Positions 1 to 8,558 of a DNA stretch of 60,999 nucleotides are shown here, one piece after another. Origin of the DNA: an uncultured Lachnospiraceae bacterium (GTDB lineage: Bacteria; Bacillota; Clostridia; Lachnospirales; Lachnospiraceae); the NCBI GenBank assembly GCA_902489645.1, contig CABUAW010000008.1, forward strand, positions 1-60,999. The letters run 5' to 3'. Each line of letters begins with the position of its first letter. Within the stretch, counting starts at the first letter, position 1. The notes beneath the pieces were generated by a model. It was given only the letters and a program-made list of their open reading frames with translations. It did not search any database and had not been told where the DNA came from. Both the position numbers and the translations under genes were made by a program.

Positions 1-732
1 GCCGATAATGGCCCCCGGCAAATATCCGAATCCGCCGATAACCCCCGCCGCAAAGCCTTTCAGTCCAATCATATTTGACATGGTTGTGCTGATGTTCAGC
101 AGAGGCGAGACAAGTAAACCAATCAGACAGCAAATCATCATACTGATAGCCACCGTAATCATCATAACGTGTTTGACGTCAATCCCCATAAGCTGTGAAG
201 CATTCCGGTTCTGAGCCACACACCGCATCGCCTTACCCGGTTTTGTCTTATACAAGAACAACTGTAAAGCGCCCACACAAATCGCCGCCACAATGATAAT
301 GGCAATATTGGCAATGGAGATAACAACGCCGCCAACCTTTATTGTACCAATCAGGAATCCCGGAACAGAAAATGGGACAGGCCCCCAGAATAAACGGATA
401 AACTCAATAATAATTTTTCCAAGCATAACCGTCGCCATAATCGTATAAATCATCGTCATATTCCGCAGCGGAATAAATATCACTCTGGCGATAACCAGGC
501 CAAGTAAAGCCACCGTAATCAAACTTAATATAATTCCCGGAACAAATCCCATACCCATACCAATAATATAGGTTCCTCCAAAGACATAGGCTCCAAGAGT
601 AATCAGCTTGTCATGACTAAAGTTCAACACGCCGGAAGCATTCCATATCAGCGTATATTCAATACCGACCAGCGCATAGATAAACCCCATGGCGATACCG
701 CTGACAATGAGCTGTATCAAAATCCCAACCAT
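1..732 (-). CDS. Branched-chain amino-acid-type ABC transporter permease (LivH family), 3' end cut by window edge
   Basis: Inner-membrane permease of a LIV/HAAT-type ABC importer. The frame opens at an ATG preceded by GGGAGGTTGTTAT and runs 244 codons to the window edge without a stop; LivH proteins are about 290 residues, so roughly the last 45-50 are missing. The visible C-terminal part includes GVIGGFGYLPGAIIG, the glycine-rich cytoplasmic loop typical of LivH/LivM that contacts the ATPase, and hydrophobic segments fill the rest. It lies directly downstream of the periplasmic-type binding protein on the same strand, so LivM, LivG and LivF homologues are expected beyond the left edge. The substrate need not be a branched-chain amino acid, because the operon contains a DapA-type lyase. 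Confidence 0.9.
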   Translation of the reverse strand, partial: MVGILIQLIVSGIAMGFIYALVGIEYTLIWNASGVLNFSHDKLITLGAYVFGGTYIIGMGMGFVPGIILSLITVALLGLVIARVIFIPLRNMTMIYTIMATVMLGKIIIEFIRLFWGPVPFSVPGFLIGTIKVGGVVISIANIAIIIVAAICVGALQLFLYKTKPGKAMRCVAQNRNASQLMGIDVKHVMMITVAISMMICCLIGLLVSPLLNISTTMSNMIGLKGFAAGVIGGFGYLPGAIIG

Positions 733-758
733 ATAACAACCTCCCATTCCACCAAAGC

Positions 759-812
759 CTTCCTTTTATGAGAATAGCTGCGCTTTTAAGGCGCAGCTAT
801 TCAAAAAGGAAG
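759..812 (-). promoter_or_regulatory. Intercistronic stem-loop between binding protein and permease genes
   Basis: GAATAGCTGCGC (772-783) pairs perfectly with GCGCAGCTATTC (791-802), and the flanks CTTCCTTTT (759-767) and AAAAGGAAG (804-812) extend the stem. It sits between the binding-protein stop and the permease start. Such hairpins commonly stabilise the upstream mRNA or act as partial terminators, giving an excess of binding protein over permease. The functional role is inferred. Confidence 0.7.
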
Positions 813-820
813 AGGAATTA

Positions 821-2047
821 CTATTCTTCAACAAGTACATACTCCAGGAATTCTGCTTTTCCGTCGACCATTTTACAAATTGTTCCACCATGAACCATCT
901 CGCGTATATCATCGGATGTATATGTGGCTAACGGTCCTACCAAACCTTCCGTTTCTGCCAGAGCGTCGCGGATTGCTGCCGGGTCTGTACTTCCGGCCCG
1001 TTCAATAGCATCGGCTACAATATAGATGGAACCGTAGTAGGTCGTCGCATATAATTCCGGTTCTTCGCCATAGGCTGCCTCAAAGTTTGCAACAAACTCC
1101 TGAACAACTTCGGATGGATTTGATGTGGTAAAGTCTGTGACGCTGTACCAGTTATCCAGCCATTCCGGCTGACAAAGTTCGTTTACCTGCGGCGTGGAAA
1201 TGGATGTTGAACCAATGACAGGCACATCCAGTCCCAAATCATAGAACTGACGGGCCGCCAAAGCCGTTTCCGCATCGTCTGTCCAGACAATCACACAGTC
1301 AACGCCCGCATTGATTAATTTAAGAATCTGGCTTGTCATATCCGTATCGCCCGTATTATGTTCTTCTGTGACATACTCAATTCCATGCTCCGTAAAGTAA
1401 GCCTCTGCCACTGTCCGGGCGCCGGTTCCGTAATCATTACTGTTTGTAAATAAGCCAATCTTTGTGCATCCCAGATTTTCGGTTGCATAAACTGCCGCCA
1501 ATTCGGCCTGGATGGAATCGGAAGCACGAATCCGGAATAACCATTCATTGTCAATTGTCGTTACAAGCTTTGGACTTGTGGCGCCAACAAGCATCGGATA
1601 TCCGGCTTCGGAAACAATGCTTTCAACAGCTAATGCCAGCCCTGATAAGTTCGGACCTACCTGAGCCACAACCCCCTGGCTTGCAATCAGATTTGTTGCA
1701 TTGATACCTGTATCCTGTAATCCGCCGTCATCGGCTACGTAAAGTTCCAACTGTTTCCCCAAAACGCCGCCGGCCGCATTGATTTCATCCACAGCCAACT
1801 GGGCGCCCTGCTGGGTACGCAGGCCGTTTGTTGGCGCTGAGCCGGTGATTGATGCGGAAACACCGATTAAAATCGTATCCGAATCGTCAGCCGCCGCCGT
1901 TGTCTCGCTTCCCGATTCGGCCGTTGTCTCCGCCGCTGCCGTATCCTTTGTTTCCGTTGTCCCCGATGAACTTCCTGAACTGCATCCTGCCAGCAATGAT
2001 ACGGTCAAAGCCGCAGCCATAAACCCTGCCAACCAATTCTTTTTCAT
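821..2047 (-). CDS. ABC transporter substrate-binding lipoprotein, LivJ/LivK-like
   Basis: Extracellular ligand-binding receptor of the LIV-type importer, membrane-anchored. The N-terminus has a lysine start, a hydrophobic segment and the lipobox LLAGC, followed by a Ser/Thr/Glu-rich linker of about 35 residues before the Peripla_BP_6 domain, which starts near ILIGVSASITGSAPTNG and continues to the C-terminus. Length (408 aa) is typical. I chose the ATG at 2047 over the upstream GTG at 2062 because AGGAGG lies inside the first five codons of the longer frame and is correctly spaced from 2047. It is located between the DapA-family gene and the permease in one operon. The ligand cannot be read from sequence. 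Confidence 0.92.
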   Translation of the reverse strand: MKKNWLAGFMAAALTVSLLAGCSSGSSSGTTETKDTAAAETTAESGSETTAAADDSDTILIGVSASITGSAPTNGLRTQQGAQLAVDEINAAGGVLGKQLELYVADDGGLQDTGINATNLIASQGVVAQVGPNLSGLALAVESIVSEAGYPMLVGATSPKLVTTIDNEWLFRIRASDSIQAELAAVYATENLGCTKIGLFTNSNDYGTGARTVAEAYFTEHGIEYVTEEHNTGDTDMTSQILKLINAGVDCVIVWTDDAETALAARQFYDLGLDVPVIGSTSISTPQVNELCQPEWLDNWYSVTDFTTSNPSEVVQEFVANFEAAYGEEPELYATTYYGSIYIVADAIERAGSTDPAAIRDALAETEGLVGPLATYTSDDIREMVHGGTICKMVDGKAEFLEYVLVEE

Positions 2048-2104
2048 ATGAATCCTCCTCACATACTAAAAATATCCTTCTCGTTTATTTTCTGATAACT
2101 TAAT

Positions 2105-3013
2105 TTATAAAATATCCTTCATATCTGCCAGTAAGGCGTCAATTTTTGCTTTTTCTTCTGGAACCAAATCTCCCAGAGGCATTCTCGGCAGGCCGGCGTC
2201 AAAGCCCTGGCATTTCAGCACATATTTGAAAACCTCATGCCAATGCGGGTCATTTGTATTATATGTAATAAAATAGTCTACAAAAGGCTGAATTTTATTC
2301 CAGTAAGCTCTGGCCTTATCCACATCTTTTTCAATTGTGCAAATATCAAATAAGGTTCTCGCAAATTTCGGGAAAATCGCCGGCATACCGCTGAGCCAGC
2401 CGTCGGCGCCGGCCAGGAAGCCTTCCATCGGCGCATAATCATGGCCATACAGTACTGTGAGCTTATCGCCGCAATAATATTTCAATTCATGGATACGGTT
2501 TGCGTCGCCATGGGCCGCCTTAATACCATTAATCAAGCCTTCATCCACCATTGCCTTGATTTCCAGAGGGGTCATCTCATAACCGCAGAATCTCGGATTA
2601 TTGTACAGAATAATATCGATGTCAATAGCCTCCCGGAGTTTTCTGAAATGATTGACAACGGCTCTCTTGTGCGGCTGTAAATAATATGGCATAATGACAA
2701 GCACGCCCTCAGCGCCACATTCCTGAGCGTATTTACTCAGTTCAATCGTCTGTGCCGTAGAATATCTTCCGGTTCCAGGATATACCGGAACTCTGTGGTC
2801 TACAAAATCGATGATGCTCTTCATAATCATTTTCTGCTCTTCCATTGACATGGAGATATTGTCGCCCGTGCTTCCCACGCAGGAGATACTGTGCGCTCCC
2901 GAATCCAGCACCCACTGAACATATCTCAGTGTTTCTTTCTCATTATAAGATTCATCCGCGTTCCAGAACGTCATAACTGCCGGCATAACGCCCATTCCTT
3001 TTGTTTTTCCCAT
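2105..3013 (-). CDS. DapA-family (dihydrodipicolinate synthase / N-acetylneuraminate lyase superfamily) aldolase
   Basis: Class I aldolase/lyase TIM barrel, 302 aa. The Schiff-base lysine is Lys165 in GIKAAHGD and the assisting tyrosine is Tyr137 in the YNNP motif; GSTGD (47-51) takes the place of the GTTGE pyruvate-binding loop. In this superfamily these residues bind pyruvate or an alpha-keto acid. Placement behind a GntR regulator and before a LIV-type transporter points to a catabolic member (for example a keto-deoxy-sugar-acid or hydroxy-oxo-acid lyase) rather than lysine biosynthetic DapA. SD AAGGAGG sits 8 nt before the ATG. The precise substrate is not recognisable. Confidence 0.88.
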   Translation of the reverse strand: MGKTKGMGVMPAVMTFWNADESYNEKETLRYVQWVLDSGAHSISCVGSTGDNISMSMEEQKMIMKSIIDFVDHRVPVYPGTGRYSTAQTIELSKYAQECGAEGVLVIMPYYLQPHKRAVVNHFRKLREAIDIDIILYNNPRFCGYEMTPLEIKAMVDEGLINGIKAAHGDANRIHELKYYCGDKLTVLYGHDYAPMEGFLAGADGWLSGMPAIFPKFARTLFDICTIEKDVDKARAYWNKIQPFVDYFITYNTNDPHWHEVFKYVLKCQGFDAGLPRMPLGDLVPEEKAKIDALLADMKDIL

Positions 3014-3144
3014 TTCTTTGTCCTCCTTGACATATAGTTCTTTGTTTTTTATTAAAAGCCGCCTTATAGCACTTTTAAATTTAAAATTAAAAATAAAAAA
3101 TTTTATTTAGATTAAAAAAAATAATTTTTTTATTTTTTTATCGT

Positions 3145-3786
3145 CTAATTGATTTTTTCATTCAGACGCTCTTCCATCTTATATATATGATTTTCAATCA
3201 AAGCCTTCGCCCTGGCGCCGTCCTTATCTTTAACCGCCTGAATCATCTGCATATGCTCCTTGCAGGCCACCGGGTCATGCACCAAAGCGGTTCCCGTAGT
3301 GCTGCGGATAACCATGTACCGATTGATTAAAATATGGTATAAATCCGACAGACAGCTATTTCCGGCCAGCTCCACCATCTTCCGGTGAAAACACATATCT
3401 TCCATAAAATACTGGTCGTAGCTTCCCGCTTCATAATACTTATGGCACTTTTCTTCAATTCCGCTCAAAATGCGGACAGCCTCCGCGCTTCCGTCCTTAC
3501 ACAATATGGCCAACGCATCTTTTTCAAATAACAATCTGGCCTGACAAACATTCTCAATCTCCTGTCGTGTCGCCACAGGAATTATGTATTTTCCTCCCGA
3601 TGTAATTTCTACAATCCGCTCATGGGCCATTCTTTTTAACGCCTGAATGACTGGTGTTTTGCTGACCTGATACCGCTCAGACAGCTCGGCCGGGTCTAAA
3701 CGTTTGCCAGCCGTATACGTCCCGCCAACAAAACCCTGGCATATCGTTTCATAGACCAGTTCATCCAAATTTCTTTTCAGTGACAT
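3145..3786 (-). CDS. GntR-family transcriptional regulator, FadR/FCD subclass
   Basis: Cytoplasmic DNA-binding regulator of 213 aa. An N-terminal winged helix (about residues 8-75, containing LSERYQVSKTPVIQALKRM) is followed by an all-helical FCD ligand-binding domain (about 80-205) with metal/ligand His residues such as FHRKM and the C-terminal ENHIYKME. SD GGAGGGAATCAG precedes the ATG. It is the first gene before the lyase and LIV transporter genes and reads in the same direction, separated from them by 131 bp of very A+T-rich DNA, so it probably controls that pathway in response to a carboxylate-like effector. The effector is unknown. Confidence 0.9.
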   Translation of the reverse strand: MSLKRNLDELVYETICQGFVGGTYTAGKRLDPAELSERYQVSKTPVIQALKRMAHERIVEITSGGKYIIPVATRQEIENVCQARLLFEKDALAILCKDGSAEAVRILSGIEEKCHKYYEAGSYDQYFMEDMCFHRKMVELAGNSCLSDLYHILINRYMVIRSTTGTALVHDPVACKEHMQMIQAVKDKDGARAKALIENHIYKMEERLNEKIN

Positions 3787-4125
3787 CTGATTCCCTCCGA
3801 AACTATATATTCTATTTCAATAATATACTTTTCATTTCCGGTTGTCCATATTGAATTTAAGTGGTCTGGCGGTTTGGAATTTCGAATTTAAAATTTAAAA
3901 TTTTTTATTTTCTATGAATTCATAATATCATCTTTCAAATTCCGAATCAATCCACAAATCTTCCAAATTTTTCATATAATTTTTGTAAAATATAACGTAA
4001 ATTTTCTCTTATTTTATTTATTGCGCCAATTTTCAGACCAAATTCCATAGCTCCCCTTTATTCGTCTGGCCCTTTCCGAAGTTTACTGCTATAATAAGTA
4101 TAAAATGAGAAACTTGGAGGTAATT
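3787..4125. other. Divergent intergenic region, A+T-rich, no gene seen
   Basis: This stretch of about 340 bp separates the minus-strand GntR gene from the plus-strand lipoprotein gene. It contains long A/T tracts (around 3880-3920 and 3960-4020) with the motif AATTTAAAATT, which also appears in the A+T-rich gap before the lyase gene (3070-3090). The only promoter I can support is the extended -10 close to the lipoprotein start. No open frame with a ribosome binding site and no RNA structure was recognised. Confidence 0.6.
4087..4095 (+). promoter_or_regulatory. Extended -10 promoter for the lipoprotein gene
   Basis: TGCTATAAT is a perfect extended -10 (TGN plus TATAAT). No good -35 is visible at the expected distance, which is tolerated by extended -10 promoters. 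It lies about 30 bp before the chosen start at 4126. Confidence 0.55.
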
Positions 4126-6384
4126 ATGAAATCTTTAAAAATCACTTTAACTCTTTTCACAAGCGTTCTGCTTGTCCTGCTTTCTGCCTGTGGAAATAAA
4201 GAATCTATTTCGCTCGCTCAATTCTGCTGGGAGCAGGCGTCCGATTACACAGTGACCGAAAGCCCGGCAGACCCCACAAATTCCGCAGCCGCTCCGACGT
4301 CCGGTTCTGTTACAGTGACCCTGACCGCTCCGGACTATTCTTCATTAATGGCCGGGCTTGCCGAAAATAACCCTTCGGAGGAAATTACCTCCGACACTCT
4401 GGCTAAGGCCATAAAGAATGAACCGGACTCGGTCAAAGAATATACATTTACCGCATCATCCTCCGATGAAGATATTATCCGTGAAGCCTTTTTGGACAAT
4501 ATTGCCCATGATTTATCTGTGGAGGCGGTTTCGCTCTGTCTGCCGGACAGTATTTCTGATACAACCGTTACAGATACGTCTCTGGCCGAAGAAAATAATT
4601 ATGAATATATGTCCCTTGCGGACAAATTAGCGGCAAATGAGGTCTCCGCTTCTTTAATACGTTCAACGGATACGCTGATAAATTCGGGGACTGCTCCGGC
4701 GAAGGAGGATTATACAAAGGTCCTCGCAGACCTTATGGTCTCTTACGAAATTAACCGGGAATCGTCCCGGACTTCAACAGGAAAAGAGGCCGTCAGCCAG
4801 GCTTATACGGAACTGGATACATTTCTTGCGTTTATCGATGAGCATGCCGACGGAGACTTAAAAACGACCGCATCGGATTTGCGCACACAAATGAAACGGC
4901 TTCTGGAGCTTCGGCTCAATGCATACGATGACCCGGAAAACAGCAGCCTGGCATCGGCCGACGAGTACTTCCTTTCTTATGATTTTATTTTCAGTTTGAT
5001 GGAAACAGAAGAATTTTCAAATGATGCAGAATTTAATTCCTTTGTGTTTTATACCTTATTGGGTATCACCAACGCCAACTATGCCGATACATTCGTGAAA
5101 TCCGAATCTGACCAGAGAGGGCTGCCGTCCGTATATATCCATCAGCCCGGCAAAGATTTTATAAAGCATGTGCAGGAACTTACGGCCTTCTATGATATCA
5201 GCCGGATTCTGCAGTCCCAATGGACGGATATCGCATCGGATGCATTTTATTCGGAATTTTTAATAATATGCCGAACCCACGGCGAGTATTGCTTATACAG
5301 TATTTCTACAGAGGACGAAAAGCTGCTCTCCTGGCTTGACGTCCGGGATATGGAAGGCGCCAGGTCATGGTACAGCCAAAAATATGATAAAATTATGGAA
5401 ATGAAAGCCGAACTGAAAAAGAATCAACCTTCCGATATAGATTACGATAATCTGGTCACGGAAGCCTATTCAAAAACGGTCCAGTCCGGCGGAAGCAGCC
5501 TTTCCTTCCGGATTCCTGAAATTAACCTGGACAGTCCTGAGGTTGAAGCCATTAACAACACCATCTATTCGACGATGGTTCCTTATGCAGAAGAAGCAGA
5601 AACCAAAGATTCATATGCTCTGACCTGCTCCGAAATTTCTTATACATGGGCGGCCTATGATAATATTTTGTCCCTTGTGATTCAATCCGAAATGTATCCA
5701 AACGCCACGCCTAGAACCCTCTATGACATTTATAATATTGACATCACTACGGGTACTCAGTTAAATAAGGAGGAGCTTTTGCAGATTTACGGAATGTCTT
5801 CGGATGAATATTTTGAGACGGCCCGAACCGCTTTGGGTTCCTTCTGGTGGGATATCTACGGTGAGTTTGTCCATCAGGGCGCCTTCGACAATATCATTGA
5901 TTTTGCCCAGGAACAGCTATCCGCAACCATTTCCGACAATAATGTCAACAGCCTGCTGCCATTTATCAATGAAAGCGGCGATTTATGTGTTGCCGGCGAC
6001 ATTTATTCCATGGCCGGGGCAAGCAAATATGCGCACGTCATTAACCTCAACACCTTTGTGCTGTCGCCTTATTATTCGGAAACCGTCTCCGGTTCAAACC
6101 AGAGCGCAGCGCCGGAAACGGCCACCCCGGAAACTACAGCGCAGCAAAATGCCATTATTTCCGAAGAAGAGGCCATGGCAATTGCCGAATCCTACTGGGA
6201 TTTTCATAAAGGCGATATTGCCGAGGAAACCGGATATCTTTTAGACGTACAAATGCAGGCGTCCCCGCCGTCAAGCGACGAATATCTTTTCGCGCTTCGC
6301 TGGTGTGTGGACAATACCCACTGGTCCACGATTGATTCGATATACATTAACCCGACAACCGGTGAATGTCGTTCCGCTTATTAA
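4126..6384 (+). CDS. Large putative cell-surface lipoprotein of unknown function
   Basis: The 752-residue product starts with a lipoprotein signal (hydrophobic run then LLSAC, lipid cysteine near residue 22), followed by a low-complexity Ser/Thr/Pro/Ala linker, and should be anchored outside the cell. The middle is helical and acidic. Around residues 440-640 the sequence (FRIPEINLDSPEVEAIN, then YDIYNIDITTGTQLNKEEL) resembles the DUF3298/PdaC-type domain found in secreted Firmicute proteins. After a second Thr/Ala/Pro linker, the last 75 residues (SEEEAMAIAESYW to INPTTGECRS) look PepSY-like. The ATG at 4126 was chosen over 4105 because TTGGAGG is optimally placed. Monocistronic, ending in a strong terminator. 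Function unknown. Confidence 0.8.
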   Translation: MKSLKITLTLFTSVLLVLLSACGNKESISLAQFCWEQASDYTVTESPADPTNSAAAPTSGSVTVTLTAPDYSSLMAGLAENNPSEEITSDTLAKAIKNEPDSVKEYTFTASSSDEDIIREAFLDNIAHDLSVEAVSLCLPDSISDTTVTDTSLAEENNYEYMSLADKLAANEVSASLIRSTDTLINSGTAPAKEDYTKVLADLMVSYEINRESSRTSTGKEAVSQAYTELDTFLAFIDEHADGDLKTTASDLRTQMKRLLELRLNAYDDPENSSLASADEYFLSYDFIFSLMETEEFSNDAEFNSFVFYTLLGITNANYADTFVKSESDQRGLPSVYIHQPGKDFIKHVQELTAFYDISRILQSQWTDIASDAFYSEFLIICRTHGEYCLYSISTEDEKLLSWLDVRDMEGARSWYSQKYDKIMEMKAELKKNQPSDIDYDNLVTEAYSKTVQSGGSSLSFRIPEINLDSPEVEAINNTIYSTMVPYAEEAETKDSYALTCSEISYTWAAYDNILSLVIQSEMYPNATPRTLYDIYNIDITTGTQLNKEELLQIYGMSSDEYFETARTALGSFWWDIYGEFVHQGAFDNIIDFAQEQLSATISDNNVNSLLPFINESGDLCVAGDIYSMAGASKYAHVINLNTFVLSPYYSETVSGSNQSAAPETATPETTAQQNAIISEEEAMAIAESYWDFHKGDIAEETGYLLDVQMQASPPSSDEYLFALRWCVDNTHWSTIDSIYINPTTGECRSAY

Positions 6385-6388
6385 TATC

Positions 6389-6438
6389 AAAAAATGCGGT
6401 ATCCCAGCCCAATAATATGGCTGGGATACCGCATTTTT
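6389..6438. terminator. Bidirectional Rho-independent terminator
   Basis: A 20-bp perfect stem (6390-6409 with 6419-6438) around a 9-nt loop, with A runs on the left arm and T runs on the right arm, so it can stop transcription from both convergent genes. It overlaps the last codons of the membrane-protein gene on the minus strand. Confidence 0.9.
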
Positions 6439-7666
6439 ATATTCTGTGTTTTTCCGGCAAATACTGGACGGCAATCCGGTTTTCCGGATGAACGTCGCAA
6501 AAATACAGTACCAACAGGAAAACCCATTCCAACGGCTTCATTAAAATATAAATGACATCGGCCGCATAGGGTGAATGAATCAGCTTCGCCACAGGAAATC
6601 CACAGGCATCGTAAAAATGTCTCAAATGGCGATGGAATCCCGGCGTCCGTTCCTCCAATATCTGCTCAAAGGCATTGGCAATACACAATTGCCGGTTGAC
6701 AATAACCCGGTGACCGTTCCGCTCTCCCATACGCAGCGGTTTTACAACTTTTTCATGACCTCCGGCCGCCACTGTACACAGATAATGTTCATCATAATAA
6801 ATATTTTGCGGTCCCACACGCCTTGACAAATTCCAATCACTGGTTTCCGTCCAGGCTTTAATTACCGCATCCGGAGCCTGACCAAAAAGAGCCAGAATCC
6901 CAATCATTATTCCAAGGAGCGGCCACATGAGAATAAAGGCCGCAACCGGCCAGTGTTCCGCCTTTTCCAATTTCTGATTCAAAACCTTCAAATAGCCTTT
7001 TTCGTAAGTTCGTGTCTCCCTCTGTCCCATTTCATTCCATTCGGCCATTTTATAACGAATGGTTTTCGCCGCCATAAGAATACAATTGAAAGGAAACAGG
7101 CATAGAAGTATATATTCGGCGGAAAAGATTTGAATCATCCACAAAATACAGGCCGCCGCCCCAAGATACATTCCGGCAATTCCGCAGACAATGACCAGCG
7201 GCGGCATTTTCTCTAATTTTCCAAGGGATAAAACCAAATAACCCAAAACACCGATGACGCCGACGCTTATAACCAAAGGGTAGCCTCCGGTCCAAATCGG
7301 CGTATGAACCTGGGCGTTATACAGCACTTCGGACCAGTCCGCCCAGAACTGGATATCAACTAAAATCAACGATAAGCCGCTGTATACAAAGCCCAGAATC
7401 AGGGTAATATATTCAAACTGCTTTTCTTTTTTAAGCCACCGCTTTTCCGGCCGCCGCCAAAATAGGGTCACCAGATTTATGAGCGTCAAAACCAACGGAT
7501 AGACGATAAATGTGCCGACTCCGCCGCCTGTGACAATCAAGGCTATAATAACGCCAGGTCCCTCGTCCATAAAATACTTTATCAGATAGAATATCGCCCA
7601 TCCCAACGCCAACAGTTCCGATATGAGAATTGAACTGAAAATGGGATATTTTTTTACAAACTTCAT
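6437..7666 (-). CDS. Polytopic membrane protein, DUF6688-like, unknown function
   Basis: 409 aa with about seven hydrophobic segments: an N-terminal pair (FSSILISELLALGWAIFYLI, then GVIIALIVTGGGVGTFIVYP), several in the middle, and one near the C-terminus (DVIYILMKPLEWVFLLVLYF). Between the last two lies a soluble stretch with RNGHRVIVNRQLCIANAFEQI and an HRHLRHFYD segment. From memory this C-terminal pattern matches the DUF6688 family; no function is known to me. It starts 19 nt after the beta-hydroxyacid dehydrogenase stop, so it may be the last gene of that operon, though no clear Shine-Dalgarno is visible. Alternative starts cannot be excluded. Confidence 0.75.
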   Translation of the reverse strand: MKFVKKYPIFSSILISELLALGWAIFYLIKYFMDEGPGVIIALIVTGGGVGTFIVYPLVLTLINLVTLFWRRPEKRWLKKEKQFEYITLILGFVYSGLSLILVDIQFWADWSEVLYNAQVHTPIWTGGYPLVISVGVIGVLGYLVLSLGKLEKMPPLVIVCGIAGMYLGAAACILWMIQIFSAEYILLCLFPFNCILMAAKTIRYKMAEWNEMGQRETRTYEKGYLKVLNQKLEKAEHWPVAAFILMWPLLGIMIGILALFGQAPDAVIKAWTETSDWNLSRRVGPQNIYYDEHYLCTVAAGGHEKVVKPLRMGERNGHRVIVNRQLCIANAFEQILEERTPGFHRHLRHFYDACGFPVAKLIHSPYAADVIYILMKPLEWVFLLVLYFCDVHPENRIAVQYLPEKHRI

Positions 7667-7685
7667 ATGCTGTCACACACATATA

Positions 7686-8543
7686 TTATTCGTAGAATTT
7701 AATGAGTGTCTGTGTTCCCAAATCACCGTATTCGGCTTCCAGCGTCCGATAATTTGCCAGCACCTGCTTTAAGATTTTCAAATCCAGGCCCTGAGCCTCC
7801 GCTTCTTCCGCCGCCAAATTCATATCTTTGATGAAATGCTTCATGAAAAAGCCCGGTGCATAGTCGCCGTTCATGATTTTCGTTCCAAAGGCATCCAACT
7901 GTTTACTTCCGGCCGCTCCTGTAGCCACCGAATCCAGAAGGGTCTGCAGGTCCAGTCCCTGGGCCTTGGCATAACTCATGGCTTCACAGACACCGGAAAG
8001 TGTCCCTGCAATCATAATCTGGTTTGCCATCTTTGTATGCTGTCCGCAGCCCGGACCGCCTTCGTAATTGATATTCGTCCCCATGGCTTCAAATACGGCA
8101 TGGCAAGCCTCATAGTCTGCCTTATCTCCGCCGACAAGAATCGACAATGTTCCGTTCTTTGCCCCCGTATCACCGCCGGTTACCGGCGCATCCAGGGCAT
8201 GAAGATTTTTTTCCTTTGCCGCCTCATAGATTCTTTTCGCCAGCTTCGGGCTGGAGGTTGTCATATCAATGACATAAGTGCCCGGCTTCGCGCTGTCAAG
8301 AATTCCATTTTCTCCAAAATAAACCTCTTCCACATCGGCCGGATAACCGACAATACTAATCATGGCTTCAACCTCGGCGGCACATTCGCCGACCGAATGA
8401 TGGAATACAGCGCCTTCGCTGATAACATCCTCAACCTTTGCCTTTGTCCGGGCATAAATATGAAGCTCATAGCCTGCTTTCATCAGATTTCTTGTCATGG
8501 ATTTCCCCATAATTCCCAGACCAACAAATCCTATTTTTTTCAT
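7686..8543 (-). CDS. Beta-hydroxyacid dehydrogenase family protein (GarR / 3-hydroxyisobutyrate dehydrogenase-like)
   Basis: NAD(P)-dependent oxidoreductase, 285 aa. The N-terminal Rossmann domain opens with GFVGLGIMG (5-13); the substrate signature TGGDTGAKNGTLS lies at 122-134; the catalytic lysine is Lys171 in GQHTKMANQ, followed by the all-helical C-terminal domain. The family reduces short beta-semialdehydes such as tartronate semialdehyde, or oxidises 3-hydroxyisobutyrate-like acids. It is 15 nt downstream of the ABC ATPase gene, so it is co-transcribed with an amino-acid importer, which suggests a hydroxy-acid or amino-acid-derived substrate. The family assignment is firm; the substrate is not. 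Confidence 0.9.
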   Translation of the reverse strand: MKKIGFVGLGIMGKSMTRNLMKAGYELHIYARTKAKVEDVISEGAVFHHSVGECAAEVEAMISIVGYPADVEEVYFGENGILDSAKPGTYVIDMTTSSPKLAKRIYEAAKEKNLHALDAPVTGGDTGAKNGTLSILVGGDKADYEACHAVFEAMGTNINYEGGPGCGQHTKMANQIMIAGTLSGVCEAMSYAKAQGLDLQTLLDSVATGAAGSKQLDAFGTKIMNGDYAPGFFMKHFIKDMNLAAEEAEAQGLDLKILKQVLANYRTLEAEYGDLGTQTLIKFYE

Positions 8544-8558
8544 GATGAATTCTCCTTT

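Noticed and set aside
3060..3140. Very A+T-rich stretch as a replication origin or unwinding element
   Set aside because: No DnaA boxes, dnaA/dnaN neighbours or iterons are seen; a promoter gap is a simpler explanation.
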